DNA of 64,000 nucleotides from Deuterostichococcus epilithicus (lineage: Eukaryota; Chlorophyta; Trebouxiophyceae; Prasiolales; Stichococcaceae), in contig JAVTLE010000001.1 of the NCBI GenBank assembly GCA_033439295.1, positions 1,178,001-1,242,000 on the forward strand, in the 5' to 3' direction. How positions within the stretch are numbered: the first letter of the stretch is position 1; the number at the start of each line of letters is the position of its first letter. A program made the position numbers and the translations under genes. Below, in pieces: positions 1 through 21,237 of this stretch. The notes below the pieces were generated by a model. It did not search any database and was not told the origin of the DNA. It was given only the letters and a program-made list of their open reading frames with translations.

Positions 1-2436
1 GTAGACCTCGACTGGCAGTGGCAGCGCCCGCGGCGATGCGCCCTGTAGAGCGGCCACCTCCGCCGCCGCAGCCTCCTTGGCGAAGGCCGCTTTGCGGCGT
101 TGTGACGCCACCGCTGCGGTGAACAGCCGATCATGCACCTCCCTCGCTGGCCGCTGCCCAGCTGGTGCCTTCGGTGGCGCCGAATTGGTTGAGCCTCCTG
201 ACTATGCACCCTGACCACTCATTGCACCGTTCGTCAGCCCGTCGCAGCCTGCGCCTGAAGCACAGCCTGCCGCAGTCTCGTCTGCCGCCGTCCGTGTGCG
301 GCAGCCGTCGGCATCCGCCTGCTGGTGGGCTGGTGCATGAGACTCTGCAGCGGAGCCCTGCCGCTCGGGCCGCGTGTGGCCCGAGGCCAGCAGGGAGGCC
401 GCTTCCATGGCCAGGTGCTGCTGCATAAATACTCGAAAGTCGAGGGCCTGCACCGCCGCTGTGCCAGGGGTCTGCGGCCGCCACGCCTACGTGCAAATTG
501 GCATCGTGCCTTGCCATGCTGCGCAGCCCTCGTTGCTGCTCTTCACAACAAGTGCATAGCGTGCATGAGCACAAATGCCGGTGCGGGCCACACCAGGCCT
601 GCAAGGATCGATAGCCCCCCACACCTTGGGGAGCCACGCCTAGTCTCCGGCGGCAGACACGAAAGTTCAGCTTCAAATGCACCGTGGTCGGGGTGGCGGG
701 TCGCCCGCTGCTGGTGCCGGGCCGACGGGTCGGCAGGCTGGCAGGGGCTTCTGTGGGCTGGGGCAGGCGCTGCTGCGTCTGGGTTTAGGGTTGACGGCGG
801 GCGTGAAAGCGCAGCCCTGCAGCTCCTCCGCCTCCCTCTGCTTGCTGACCGCCTCGTGCCTGCACAGTGACAGACGGGCGTCATGTAGGGAGACGACATT
901 TGGGTTGAACAGCTCATTTGGGCATCTGCTTCGCCAGGGAGGGAGCGGGGTGCGTAGATCTTGAAAGCCGCCCCGTGACCACGACTGGAGGGTTGTGCAG
1001 CCAGCCGCTCCCTGAACTCAAGGAAGAGCCGCAGCAGCAATGAACTCAACCCAAGCAGGGCATATATGTGACACAGACGAGGACCGCTAAGGCCCCTTCA
1101 GCCTGCTGGGCGCATGCACCTTTGCTGATTGTGCTCCCTCCACGTATGCACGCGCACATACAGCTGCACGCCAGGTGGCGCCGCGCCGGCCCAGCGCCTG
1201 CGCTTGGTGCCGCCGCCCTGCCGCTCATCGCTGCCGGCGCTCCCCCGAGGCTGCAGCTCAGCGGCGGCGCCGGCCCGCCTGCCCGCCGAGGTGCTGAGGC
1301 TGGAGGGTCAACGCACGAGGATCGGTCCACGCTGCGCCTGGGACAGCAGCCGGGAGCCGCCGGGGCGCTGCCGGGGCCTTGCCCCAGCGCTGGCCCGCTG
1401 CTGCCGCACCCGGCGAGCGGCCTCCGCCGCGCGGTAGTCAGTGTCCGGATATTGCAGCTGCTGCCCGAAGTCGGAGTGCATGGGCGGCCAGCAGTCGTGG
1501 GAGCCCGCGGCGCGCTCGTCGGCGGTTGCGCCGCCGCCGTCGGCGGCCCGAGGGGTCCACCGCCCTGAGGACGAGGCCAGGGGGGCGGCGCGGCGGGCGC
1601 CTCCGCAGCCGCCGCCGCTGCGGCCGCTTCTGACATTGCTGCAGCCGCTCGAACCGCTGCAGCTGCTGCGGCGCTGCGGCAGCGCAGGTGTCCGTGTGGC
1701 GCTGGCTGGAGCCCCGGCAAATGCAGCCGTCGCCACGGAGGACCATCTGTCGCCGTCAACGCTGCCGGCCTCTGCACCTTTCACCCTGACCTCTCTATCG
1801 ACCGGCTCCAGGTCGAGATCCGCACCATCTGTCAAGTCCGCCAGCCGCCCTTCCATCGCTCTCACAAATTGCGGCTCGCTGTTGCCAGCTGGCGGGCGGT
1901 CGTGGCTGGCATGTTGCAGGCACACACGAACTGGATGTTGACCCCTGCGCTGGCGCATCATCTGCGCGGGCTGACGACTGTGGAGGCAGCCTGCGCCGCT
2001 GACCGGCTGCGGCGCTTCGCCTGCCGTCATGAGGACCGCTGGCCCCGCCGCACCCGCCGCTGCTGCGGCTGCTGACGAGGCCGGGCGCGAGTGCCCTGCT
2101 GGGCACGGCGGCAGAGCTGCGGGGCGCATCCGCCACGGGCAACAGGCGGGCCTGCGCGGCGGCGCTCTCCTCCTCCGACCGGGACTCCAGACGCGCCAGC
2201 AGCGTCTGCAGGTCGTCTGCCTGCTGCTGCGGAGCCCGGCCGACATCTGCAGTGGCGCATACATCGGCGCTGGCAGCGCTGCCTGGGATAGCAGGCGCCT
2301 GGCCCACGTCTTGGCTGATTGTTTGCACTGCCTCGAACGATATCCCTTCAGCTGCGAGGCTGGATGATCTGGTACAGGTTGGTGGTAGGCGGGCCTGCGC
2401 CGCAATCCCTAGGCCGCCGTCCCTGGCATGTGGCAC
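1..2436 (-). CDS. Unrecognised protein, partial gene running off the left edge
   Basis: I do not recognise this protein. The clearest exon is 197-1, read leftward off the window: after an acceptor CAG at 200-198 it encodes a basic, Ala-rich helical stretch containing the motif REVHDRLFTAAVASQRRKAA and ending in PLPVEVY at base 1. Farther upstream, protein-like minus-strand stretches appear at about 2350-2050 (a possible coiled coil with QADDLQTLLARLESRSEEE) and about 1880-1700 (QFVRAMEGRLADLTDGADLD), and a Pro/Ser/Gly/Arg-rich part near 1560-1310. Between them the sequence looks like introns. Joins, start codon and even whether all pieces belong to one gene are inference; the 3' end is outside the window. 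No catalytic motif is visible. The larger open frames on the plus strand here are Arg/Pro-rich shadows. Confidence 0.4.
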
Positions 2437-3370
2437 CAGCTAATATCCATCCAATCCGGCAAAAGAAGCGTCTACCGCGGTCGCGACCTTTACAGATTCT
2501 CCAGTCGGGCTGTCTGGCGCGCTACAGCATTCACATCTGCTGCAGCGCTGCTGCTATCGATGACCTCCTGAACACATCCGAAATCCCTTGCAGCTGAAGG
2601 TGCAGTGGATAGGACGCAATGTCACCTTGCTGCTCATTCGCATGTTGTCACAACGGCAATATATCTAGCATTCCTCCTGTATATGATCAGCTATAGCCTG
2701 TCCAGAGCATCGTCGTGCATGTTCCGTCGAGTTTGCGCGCGCTTGAGATCACCAACGCAAACGCACCTCTGCCAACCCCGGCATCGCTGCGGTCTGTACA
2801 TTATTGCTCTTTGCAAGTCCATTTGTGCACACCGCTTCCGGCCCGGACGCAAGATGTTCGAAATTTCAGTACTTCAAGACGCGGAAAGTCGTAACGTTAT
2901 GGACGTTCCGGGACGATTTGCGTCCCGGGCACGAAGCGGTGTGCACAAATGGAATTGCAAAGAGCAAATAAGTCTGCCCAGCGATTGGAATCACTTATCG
3001 TAAAAGAAACGTCTCAGTGCCAAACCGCATCATTGATCGGCACCCGCTATCTCGGCGAGGTTGAGAGGTGCAGCCACCTGAAAAGCAGTGCACTGCTGAA
3101 GCTTCGCTCTTCCCTGCTTACGTGCAGCTTTATCATTAAGATAGTGAGAGATAATTGCACGCGAGGCTCCGCGAACGTAGCCGCAACAACGCTCCAGCGC
3201 ACCCCCTGACGAAACTTCTAATCAGACACAGGCCCAATCAGCTCAATACTAGGACTATCAGATCAGCGGGTCGTCGCCCAGCTAGCTCTGTGTCAGCGTA
3301 CATCCGCTTCGCCCGAGCGCTAGTGCCATTTCATCCGTGACCAGGCTACGAAGTCAGCGCGCTGGGCACG
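2437..3370. other. Intergenic region upstream of the Alfin-like gene
   Basis: No gene is supported here. The stretch is less GC-rich than its surroundings. It holds the inverted repeat at 2801-2970 and, near its right end, the presumed promoter and 5' UTR of the Alfin-like gene that starts at 3371. Small open frames at 2605-3003 and 2949-3209 lack family resemblance and run through the inverted repeat. Confidence 0.5.
2801..2970. repeat. Long inverted repeat (MITE-like or hairpin)
   Basis: The left arm (2801-2852, beginning TTATTGCTCTTTGCAA) is the reverse complement of the right arm (about 2918-2970, ending TTGCAAAGAGCAAATA) over about 50 bases with few mismatches, including the shared core CCATTTGTGCACACCGCTTC. 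The spacer is about 65 bases and has no coding signal. The whole is about 170 bp and AT-richer than the flanks. This is the shape of a non-autonomous miniature inverted-repeat element or of a hairpin-forming transcript. I could not identify a target-site duplication. Confidence 0.75.
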
Positions 3371-5762
3371 ATGCGGACGCCGGATGACGTCTTCAGCGAC
3401 TTCTCACAGCGGCGGACGGGCATCGTGAGGGCGCTGACCACAGAGTGAGCGCCCGGTACTGCCCTGGCGCCGACTCGGCGCGCTCTGCGACACAGCCTTG
3501 CGGAGCCTTGGGCTCGCTTCCGCCACGCTGCCACCGGATCTGGCCGGCCAGTCGTTGCCCGTGTTTCCGTGAACCAACAGGAGCTGTCGCACGCAGTTCG
3601 CAGCCTGGAGGATCCCTGCCGCGCTCCTGCGCTGGGCAAGCAGGCGTCCAGCGCATACCTCTCACGCCACGGGCCCATTCTCGTCTGCAGTTCCTTGGCG
3701 CCACGCATGCAGGCCCTGCTGCCATCCCTGATTCGTGCAAGGTCACCGCAGCTGGGCGCCGCACGGGACCCTCAGCGCCCATCAACTCGTCTCGTATGGA
3801 CGTGCTGGTCCGTTCGAGGCGCTTGGCCTGCGCCGATGGGTGGTGTGTTGCTGACCGCAGCGTCGACCGCCTCTACGAGCGGGCAGACCCCGAGCGGGAC
3901 AACCTGTGCCTGTATGGCCACAGCGACGGTTCCTGGGAGGTGGACCTGCCAGCGGAGGAGGTGCCGCCGGAGGTGCCGGAGCCGGCGCTCGGCATCAACT
4001 TTGCACGCGACGGCATGCAGGTGAGGAGCTGTCAGGGCGCAATTCCAACACGGGTCGGGCGCAGCGCACCGGGGTGATCAGCGAGCGGAAACGATCAAGT
4101 TTGTAGCCGTCGCAATGCCGCTGTGCTGCTGTTGCGCCTCGCTCTCCGCATGCTGGCCGTGATGATGGGCTACCAAGCAGGGCACATACTCCCGTCATGC
4201 TCGCCTGGTTGGCGAGCATTGCGGTGTCTGATCCCGCGCGGCATCCTAGACCCTTCTGCTATGCCTGCAGCGTTGTGGGCGGAGACTTGCTGCGTTGGCA
4301 TGGTGACAAGCCTGCCTCCCCGTCCGGCGATTGTAGCATGACTCGCCCGCAACCAGCGATGGCGCCCGTGCGCAGCGTCCCTGCAATCGCTGATTAACAC
4401 CGTGACGCTTGTTCACCTTTCCGCTCAATCTTGTGCCCGGTGTGCTGCATCGCAGAAGCGGGACTGGCTCGCCTTGGTCGCGGTGCACAGCGACTGCTGG
4501 CTGCTCGCGGTCGCCTTCTATAACGGCGCCCGGCTGAACAAAGAGGGCAGGTGAGTAGGCATCCAATGACTGTCTCTGTTGCATGGACGTCGGTCCCGTC
4601 GGGCGTCAGTGGTTGTCCGCCCTCGATCTGTACGGGAACCAACAACGTTTCGTTCTTGGTCGCCAGCCGATGCTCGCCCGAAAGCGACGCTGTCCTACGA
4701 TTTGGGGTTCTCAGCACTCAAGCTACACATTGTGAAGGCCTTTTGCCGTCGCAAGCAATTGGCTGGCTCGCTGGCCGACCATCTTCCGACACCCCCGAAT
4801 TTGTTGCAGGGAACGGCTGTTCGAGCTCATAAATGAGCTGCCCACCTGCTACGAGATTGTATCGGGGAAGGCGCCGGCGGGCGCTGGCGGCAAAAATCCT
4901 CGGAAACGACAGGCGCCGCCGCCAGCGCGGCCCACAGCGGCAGGCAGGCAGCCAAAGCCGGTGAGGCACTTCTTCACAACACGGTATCGCCTCTGCATGC
5001 GCCGTCCTCGAACTGGGAGGCTAGGCTGTTGCCAGACGCAACACTGACGGGCAGCCGCAGACCTGCTGTGCTGCAGTGTCGCACCTGCAGCGCTGCCAAG
5101 CATTCCGCAAGGCTATGCATGATTAGCATGTAGGTCTCCTGTCGTAACGCGCAGGTGCAGCGGCTAAATGGGAAGCACGATGATGACGACGACGACCTAG
5201 ACGAGGAGGAGGATGACGAGGAGGAGGAAGAGGAGGCGGCACTCGGCGGTGGTGAGGCCTACGGCGACGGTGACGGCGACCCTTGCCCCAACTGCGGCCG
5301 CCAGTACAGGTGCCAATGCACTAGCGATGAGTTCCCCCCTTCCGGCCTTCCGTGTTTCTCAAATTGGGCGCTGGATTGGTTGCCACAGACGATACTGCGG
5401 CTGATCGCAGAGGCGCGGGTCGCTCCAACAATCGCTTGCGGTGTAATTGCTGCAGGGTGGGTGAGTTCTGGATCGCGTGCGACTTCTGCGACACATGGTA
5501 TGACGGCAAATGCGTGCAGGCAAGTCTCCCAGTCCATTCAAATTTCTGGAATCAGTCTGCCCTGTCCATTCTTGCCACCTGTCGCTCATGATACCTGTGT
5601 CTACTCGCTGCCAAGGTTGGACGGCCGCCTACCCACCCACATCTGCAGACCCCAAAAGAGGCTGAGTCGCCACAACATATTCCACCGCAGATGACGCCCG
5701 GCAAGGCGCAGAGGATGGGCAAGTGGAAATGTCCCCAGTGCTTGAGGAGCCAGGGGCAGTAG
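3371..5762 (+). CDS. Alfin-like PHD-finger protein, chromatin reader
   Basis: Alfin-like proteins are plant nuclear proteins whose C-terminal PHD finger reads histone H3 lysine-4 methylation. Seven exons join in phase (3371-3444, 3861-4020, 4456-4550, 4810-4960, 5155-5309, 5456-5519, 5691-5762) to give 256 residues, the usual family length. The N-terminal domain has the family signatures [49 protein letters not shown] and [10 protein letters not shown]; a basic/proline linker and a very acidic run ([19 protein letters not shown]) follow, then the PHD finger from CPNCGRQY to WKCPQC. The ATG at 3371 matches the family N-terminus. Two oddities: the intron after 5519 uses a GC donor (GCAAGT), and the PHD zinc ligand normally His (WFHGKC) is Asp (WYDGKC). 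The gene faces SMC5 tail to tail. Confidence 0.95.
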
Positions 5763-6489
5763 GTAGCGGTTGTGCCTTGACGACTGTCTGGCTAGACCGT
5801 GGTCTGGTTGACGCGGTATTTAGTGAAGCTCGCGTCATCATTTTGTCACAGCACAGCACACTGCCGTGGCGCGGCTGCCGCTGGCTTATACATCGTGGTT
5901 CCTGCGCAGTGCCTTGGCCTGAATGGCGCTGGCAGGATGCACTGGAACATGCTTGGTTTTAGGCTTGTCACCCGGTGTGCTGTTCTCTTGCTTACCAGCG
6001 CGCCCTTGTTTCTGGGCGGCTGCATCAAGTGTTGATGCGGCCTCCGCTTTTTGACCGGAGCGACCTTAGCGGCAATGATTGAGGGTTACGAAGCAGTAGC
6101 TTGTTCAGTACCCCTCGACAAATCACTTGAACCTTACACGAACCATCGGCAAGTGTTGATCGATGAAAAAGCGACATGGCTTTGCGACACGGGAAACCTA
6201 CTCATTCGCATTGCCAGATCAGTGCGCCGCAATCGGCTGCCGGTTCCCGATTATGCTCGCCTGCACAGCAGTGACAAGGGCGATTTCGCTACCTGATGGC
6301 AACTTAGTTTGCACTTGCACTCTAGATGCAGCGCTCCCAACAGACACTGCCCTCCCACAGCAACTGAGCCTGCGACTCCCTCTTCAGCAAGGTCGCACCG
6401 CCATCTGCCTCGGGATCATGCGCAAAGCATCAGCAAGACGCCGTGGACAACTTCAATGCAGCGATGCGCTCGCCGGACTCTGGTGACAC
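5763..6489. other. Convergent 3' intergenic spacer
   Basis: This lies between the stop of the Alfin-like gene and the stop of SMC5. It should contain both 3' UTRs. I see no open frame with family resemblance and no repeat. Confidence 0.6.
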
Positions 6490-16582
<10,093 letters not shown>

Positions 16583-17379
16583 ATACGCACAGCGCGCAGT
16601 CTATACGTCGGCCTCTAGGCTGAATCAATGAAACAACTGATGCAAGCAGTGAAGCACGCACCCTGTGCGGGCGCGCTTTGCGCTCGGCAGCACCGACTGT
16701 GGCGATGTGCGTTTGCTGCCACCTGCCTCCGGCAAGTCCTCATCGTCGGAGGACGACATGCTGCCAGATCTGCAGCACTTGCACAGCCGGTCGCGGTGTC
16801 TACAAGCCTCTCAGCGGCGGGTGTTTTCAAAACAGCTGCTGCCAGAGAGTCTGAAACTTTCAAAAATCCTTGAGCTGGGCACCAGCGTCGCGCTTTGCAA
16901 CGATCGACCCTGCGGCGTGCGGTTGTTGTGGACGTAAACCAGGCGGCAGTTCCTTTCATCAGGCTCGCCTGCTTTGGCCTGCACGCACACGCAGCATCCT
17001 CAGCACGATCACTTCATCTCCCCCTCATGCTCCAAGAGCTCATCATGACGACAGCTGAGCTCGGTCTGCTTGCTAGCTGTGCGATTATTGACAGTAGATA
17101 GTGAGTTTGTGACCGGATCTGAGGCTGCCACAACACTGCCTGTGGTGGCAGCGTTGCTTGTGACCTTTGCTGTTGAGAAGTGCAGATTCTCCGGAAGCAG
17201 TACGGCAGCCGTGCATGCCCTGCACTCCCCAGTGTTGACGTCAAACTGGGGCCAAGCATTTCAGAGCAAGATTATCTGCTACTCGAGCAGCTGCTGCGGA
17301 CTTGGTTGTCATAGACTGGCTACAGATCTTGGGGCCCACATGGGATGAGCGCGCGAGCAGCACGACCTCGAATTCCAGT
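16583..17379. promoter_or_regulatory. Divergent promoter region, SMC5 and SMP-C2 gene
   Basis: About 800 bp separates the two start codons, which point away from each other, so both promoters and 5' UTRs should lie here. No gene is supported. An open frame over 17302-17382 reaches the SMP-C2 start only through a TTG codon, so the ATG at 17380 was preferred. Confidence 0.55.
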
Positions 17380-20300
17380 ATGGTCAGCGGCCAGCCCGCC
17401 ATCAATGGGACGCAAACTCCGCTGCAGGGGGAGGTCCCGGTGGCAGGTGCCTACATACTGCCAGCATGGCTGACCGCCGCTGCAAGCAGCACCACGGCAT
17501 GGGTCCCCCAGCCGCAGGGCTGGGGTGCCACAGCGGGGCGCCTGTGGGCCGCACTGGTGGCGCTGCCACTGGTCAGCCTGGTGGTGGTCTTCGTCGCCAT
17601 GTACCTGACGCTTCATGTGCGTCAAGATCCTCACTGCGTCAGCGGTTGCTTCGAGATGCACGAGTGCCCCTGCGTCAGATGACACGTGGGCAACGCATGT
17701 ATGCTGACCTTGTCGTCAGGGCAGAGTGCGTGTCATGACTGCACGGTGAATGCTGGGTACAGTGGCAGAAGCGGCGGGCGCGGGTGCTGCTGGCGAGCCA
17801 GAAGGCGCGGTGGGAGATGCTCAGCGGCGCCGCGTCCGGCTTCACCGTCAGCGAGTCTTGCACACTGGGCTGGCTGAACGTGCTGCTGCGCCACCTGTGG
17901 CCGACGCTGATTGAGAAGGAGGTCGCTGAAGCGGTCACCAAGCAGATCCAGGTAAGATCAGTTCGGGAGCGGCGCGAGTGCAGCTCTCCAGCTGCCTGCC
18001 CTGGCAGGCGTCCGACTGGTCTCTAATTCTGGATGTGGGGCCGGCATCCGTCCGGACCCGGGACAACGCTGCAGTGGTCACCAACTTGCAAGCCGGACCA
18101 GAGCTGCCTGGGCATCCTGTGACCATGCAGAGGCGCCGCAGAGTCTGCCGACTGCACGAGGCTGTCAGACCCTAGAGCCTATCTGGTGCTGTTCCCTTGC
18201 AGGAGTCGATCGAGAAGCTGCTGGCGGAGGGGCGCCACAAGGCGCCGCTGAAGTACATAGAGTCCATCAAGCTGGAGGAATTCACGCTGGGGCTGGTGCC
18301 GCCGCGCTTTCACTCCTGCCACGCGCGGTACAACCCGCTCAAAAACTACCTGCAGCTGGAGGTGGACATGACGTTCCAGTCGTCCGGCTTCCAGTGCATC
18401 GTGAGTCCCTGCAACATCTCCGGCTCCCACGCCTTTGCTGGAATGTTTGATCGGTCACTGCATCGACGACGCGCTGCCATATGTGTCTGCCCAGGTGTCT
18501 GTGCGCCCACAGGTGCGACTGTGTTGCCGGCCGCTCGATGTGCAGGACACTCATCACCTGGTCCACATGCGAGCTTCAACGCGCAGCTGCGGCCAGCGGT
18601 CAGGCGGCAGCGCGCGCACGCCGGGACTGCATCGCAGCCTCCTGTCGACTCTCTCACGTCCTGCAGCTCCCCGCTCATTCTCTAGCAAACTTTGTTGAAA
18701 GGCATTTTTGCTATTGCTGCGCAGCTCGCGCCCAAGATGCGGTCGACCAATGCGCTGGTGGCCAGCATGACAGGGCGCGCGGAGGTCACCCATTTTGCCA
18801 TCGCCGGGCGCGTCGCCATCGGCCTGCACCTCTTCAGCCGCACGCCGGGGATCCGGGGCCTGGACTTTTCGTTCCTGGAGCCGCCGACGCTGGATGTGCA
18901 GTTCTCGCCGCTCGGCGCCGGCAGCGTCGGCTTTGCGGTCACCGACCTGCCCGGCGTGCTGGAGATCCTGCGGGTGAGTGGTTTCTCCAGAAGATCATCT
19001 ACAATTGCAGTGGAAGTGCTCAGGTATTTCAGACTGTGTCCTAGGAAGCCAGCGGAACAAGCACGTCGACGGCCCGGCAAGTCACCTGGTGATCTGGTCT
19101 GCCAATTGCATGCGGACATCGCGGCCAGCAGTATTCAGAGGCTGTTGCTGACAGAGCATGCAGACTGCATCAAGGATGCAAGGCTACGCCCGTGCACCCA
19201 ACGTGCGTCAATCTCCTGCGCCATGCTCGAAACAGGACCGCATTCAGAAGGTGCTGGCCAAGGACATGATTGAACCGAAGCGCAAGTTCACGGACATGAC
19301 ACGCATTTGGGACAAGCTTCGGGCGAAGAAGTCGGGCGGCCCCGGCGGTCTGCTGTGCCTCACCATCGTGCAAGCCCGCGAGCTCAGGTGCCACCGCATG
19401 TTCTCTTGGTGTGAGTGGGGTGGGGGAGCCTCACGGACCAGCTTGCTTGCAAGCACATCTCACTAGCAGCTTTCTGCAGCAACATATGCAGCGCCTCTGT
19501 GTGCCGCATCTCGAGTGCTCCCCAATCATCACAGCCGTTCTCCAGCCTTCTCCAGCCTTGCTGGTAGAGTGTAGCAGTATCGGTGCATGAGGAGTGCATG
19601 CTGCGGGAAGGACCCAGCACTGGACCCCAACGCTGATCCAAATTGCCGGCCTTGTTACAGGCCAGCAGAATGCTTTGGCCCCTGAAAACCCTAATAGTTA
19701 CTTCGGTAGTCACCTGCCCTGCAGACCCGGCAGGTCCGCGCAGCATGGGCGGGAGCCAATGGTGATGGCCCATGCTACGACATCTTGCGCATCCGTGCGG
19801 GACCAGGCGGTGGGGCTGACCTCCAGATGTTCACCTTCCCCAGGTACATGCAGAGCGGGCAGAAGGCGGCAGTGGTGGATCCGTATGTGGAAGTGCGGGC
19901 AGGGCCGGAGGTGTTCCGCACGCCCTGCGTGCACGCATCGCCCGCGCCCGCCTGGAACTGGGACTTCGACCTGCGATTGCCGGCGCCGCTGGGCACCCCC
20001 GGCGCCATCAACAGCGTCAGGTGCGGCGTCAGGCGCGGCGCGGCGGCCCGAAGTGACTGCAGTGCATGGGCATAGGGCGCCTGCAGGCACGCCGCCGGTC
20101 ACCTGGCCCAGCACAGGCGCAGTCCCACTGCACACGCCGAAGGGTGCCCCACGCCTCCCTTGACGTGATACATGGCACTGCCAGCCTCTCACGCATTGTC
20201 GACAGCACTTGCACCGGAGTCGCTACCCCCTGACGGCTCGACTGTGAAGCTGTGCATGTCGTGAAGTGCCATGCACTGGCCCCGCACAGGATCAGCGTGT

Positions 20301-20759
20301 TGGACGCGCGGGCGCTGGGGGACCCGGGTTTCCTGGGGGACGCTCGCCTCAACCTGGCCGGGCTGGCGCTGGAGCCCAACTCGCCGCCAGTCAACCTGTG
20401 GCTGCCCCTCAAGGCGCGCTTGTGCTGCTGAACCCAACGCCCGGGCTCTGCTGCCACAGCGGGAGACTCACCTACTGCAGTCTGACTTTCAGCCTCGTGG
20501 CGAGACCGACTAGAGGGCGCAGGGAAACGTGGCGCCAGCTGACAACAACAGCTGTGAAGGGATGAGGCTTGCCTGCCAGCGCGGCATCTACCCCCAGGAA
20601 TCCGAGCAGGCTGTGTGCGAAATGCAGGGGTCGCGGCTGGGGTCCATCCATGTGCAGGTGGCGCTGCTGGTGAAGCCGCCGTCAGACAAGCCCATCCTGG
20701 CACGCTCTGCCTGCGCTGGCAAGCCGCGCGACCCTCCAGGCACGCAAGCTCCCAACTGA
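17380..20759 (+). CDS. SMP- and C2-domain membrane-contact protein (plant synaptotagmin-like)
   Basis: Proteins of this type tether membranes and carry lipids between them through the SMP domain. Eight exons (17380-17616, 17763-17951, 18203-18400, 18725-18973, 19236-19387, 19844-20020, 20290-20413, 20628-20759) join in phase to 485 residues. Around residues 55-80 is one membrane span (ALVALPLVSLVVVFVAMYL). The SMP domain follows (LGWLNVLLRHLWPTLIEKEV, FTLGLVPPRF, GLDFSFLEPPTLDV, VTDLPGVLEIL), then a C2 domain (LCLTIVQARELR, VVDPYVEV, WNWDFDL, LNLAGLALE, GSIHVQVALL). The order resembles the plant NTMC2 type 5/6 group. The seventh intron needs a GC donor (GCGCGC) to keep the C2 strand order, so the last exon is less certain. 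The transcript may continue into the coiled-coil/PH gene downstream; a GTGAAG donor at about 20670 would allow this. Confidence 0.85.
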
Positions 20760-21237
20760 ATGTCACCTCTGGTGGCGCACGAGAGAATGTTGGTCGGAAT
20801 TTGGGCATGGCGCAGCTGGGAGCATTGCCGTCAGTGTGAAGTGCAGTCGAGCTAAAGTTTCTTCAGATGCGCCTCGCCCGCCGCCGCCTGCACCGTTGCA
20901 GCCAGGACAGGGCCGTCCATCTCAAAGTTGCATGTCTGTCGCCGCCGCCGGCGTCTGGCAACAGGTCAACACCCGCTGCGCGGTCAGGCAGGTGTGGCAG
21001 GACGTGGCCGCCTTGTCGGTTGCTACCCCGTGACTGCTACTGTGCCGCCGCCGCGCAGACAGTATGGGATGTTCAAGGAACGAGGCCACCTCGTGCGTCG
21101 CTGGCAGGACCGCTGAGATACCCCCAATGATGAGGCAGCAAGGAGGGCGAGACGGAGCCGCCGCGTCCATTCCTCCTTACATCGCTGCCTTGTCGGACTT
21201 TGATATTAAGACTCCGGTTTCCGCCGCCGCTGCGCAG
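20760..21237. other. Spacer or intron between SMP-C2 and coiled-coil/PH exons
   Basis: This is either the 3' UTR and promoter between two genes or a long intron of one gene. Open frames at 20836-21033 and 21064-21504 are not family-like. A 15-base string at 21133-21147 repeats exactly at 21236-21250, where the next exon starts. Confidence 0.4.

Noticed and set aside
1046-1777. 243-codon Ala/Pro-rich minus-strand frame
   Set aside because: It is low-complexity and overlaps, in another frame, the more protein-like stretch at about 1880-1310.
17302-17382. Upstream N-terminal extension of the SMP-C2 protein
   Set aside because: The open frame begins with TTG, and the first ATG in frame is at 17380.
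20836-21130. Short frames between the SMP-C2 and coiled-coil/PH exons
   Set aside because: They show no conserved pattern and no phase-matched splice sites linking them to either side.
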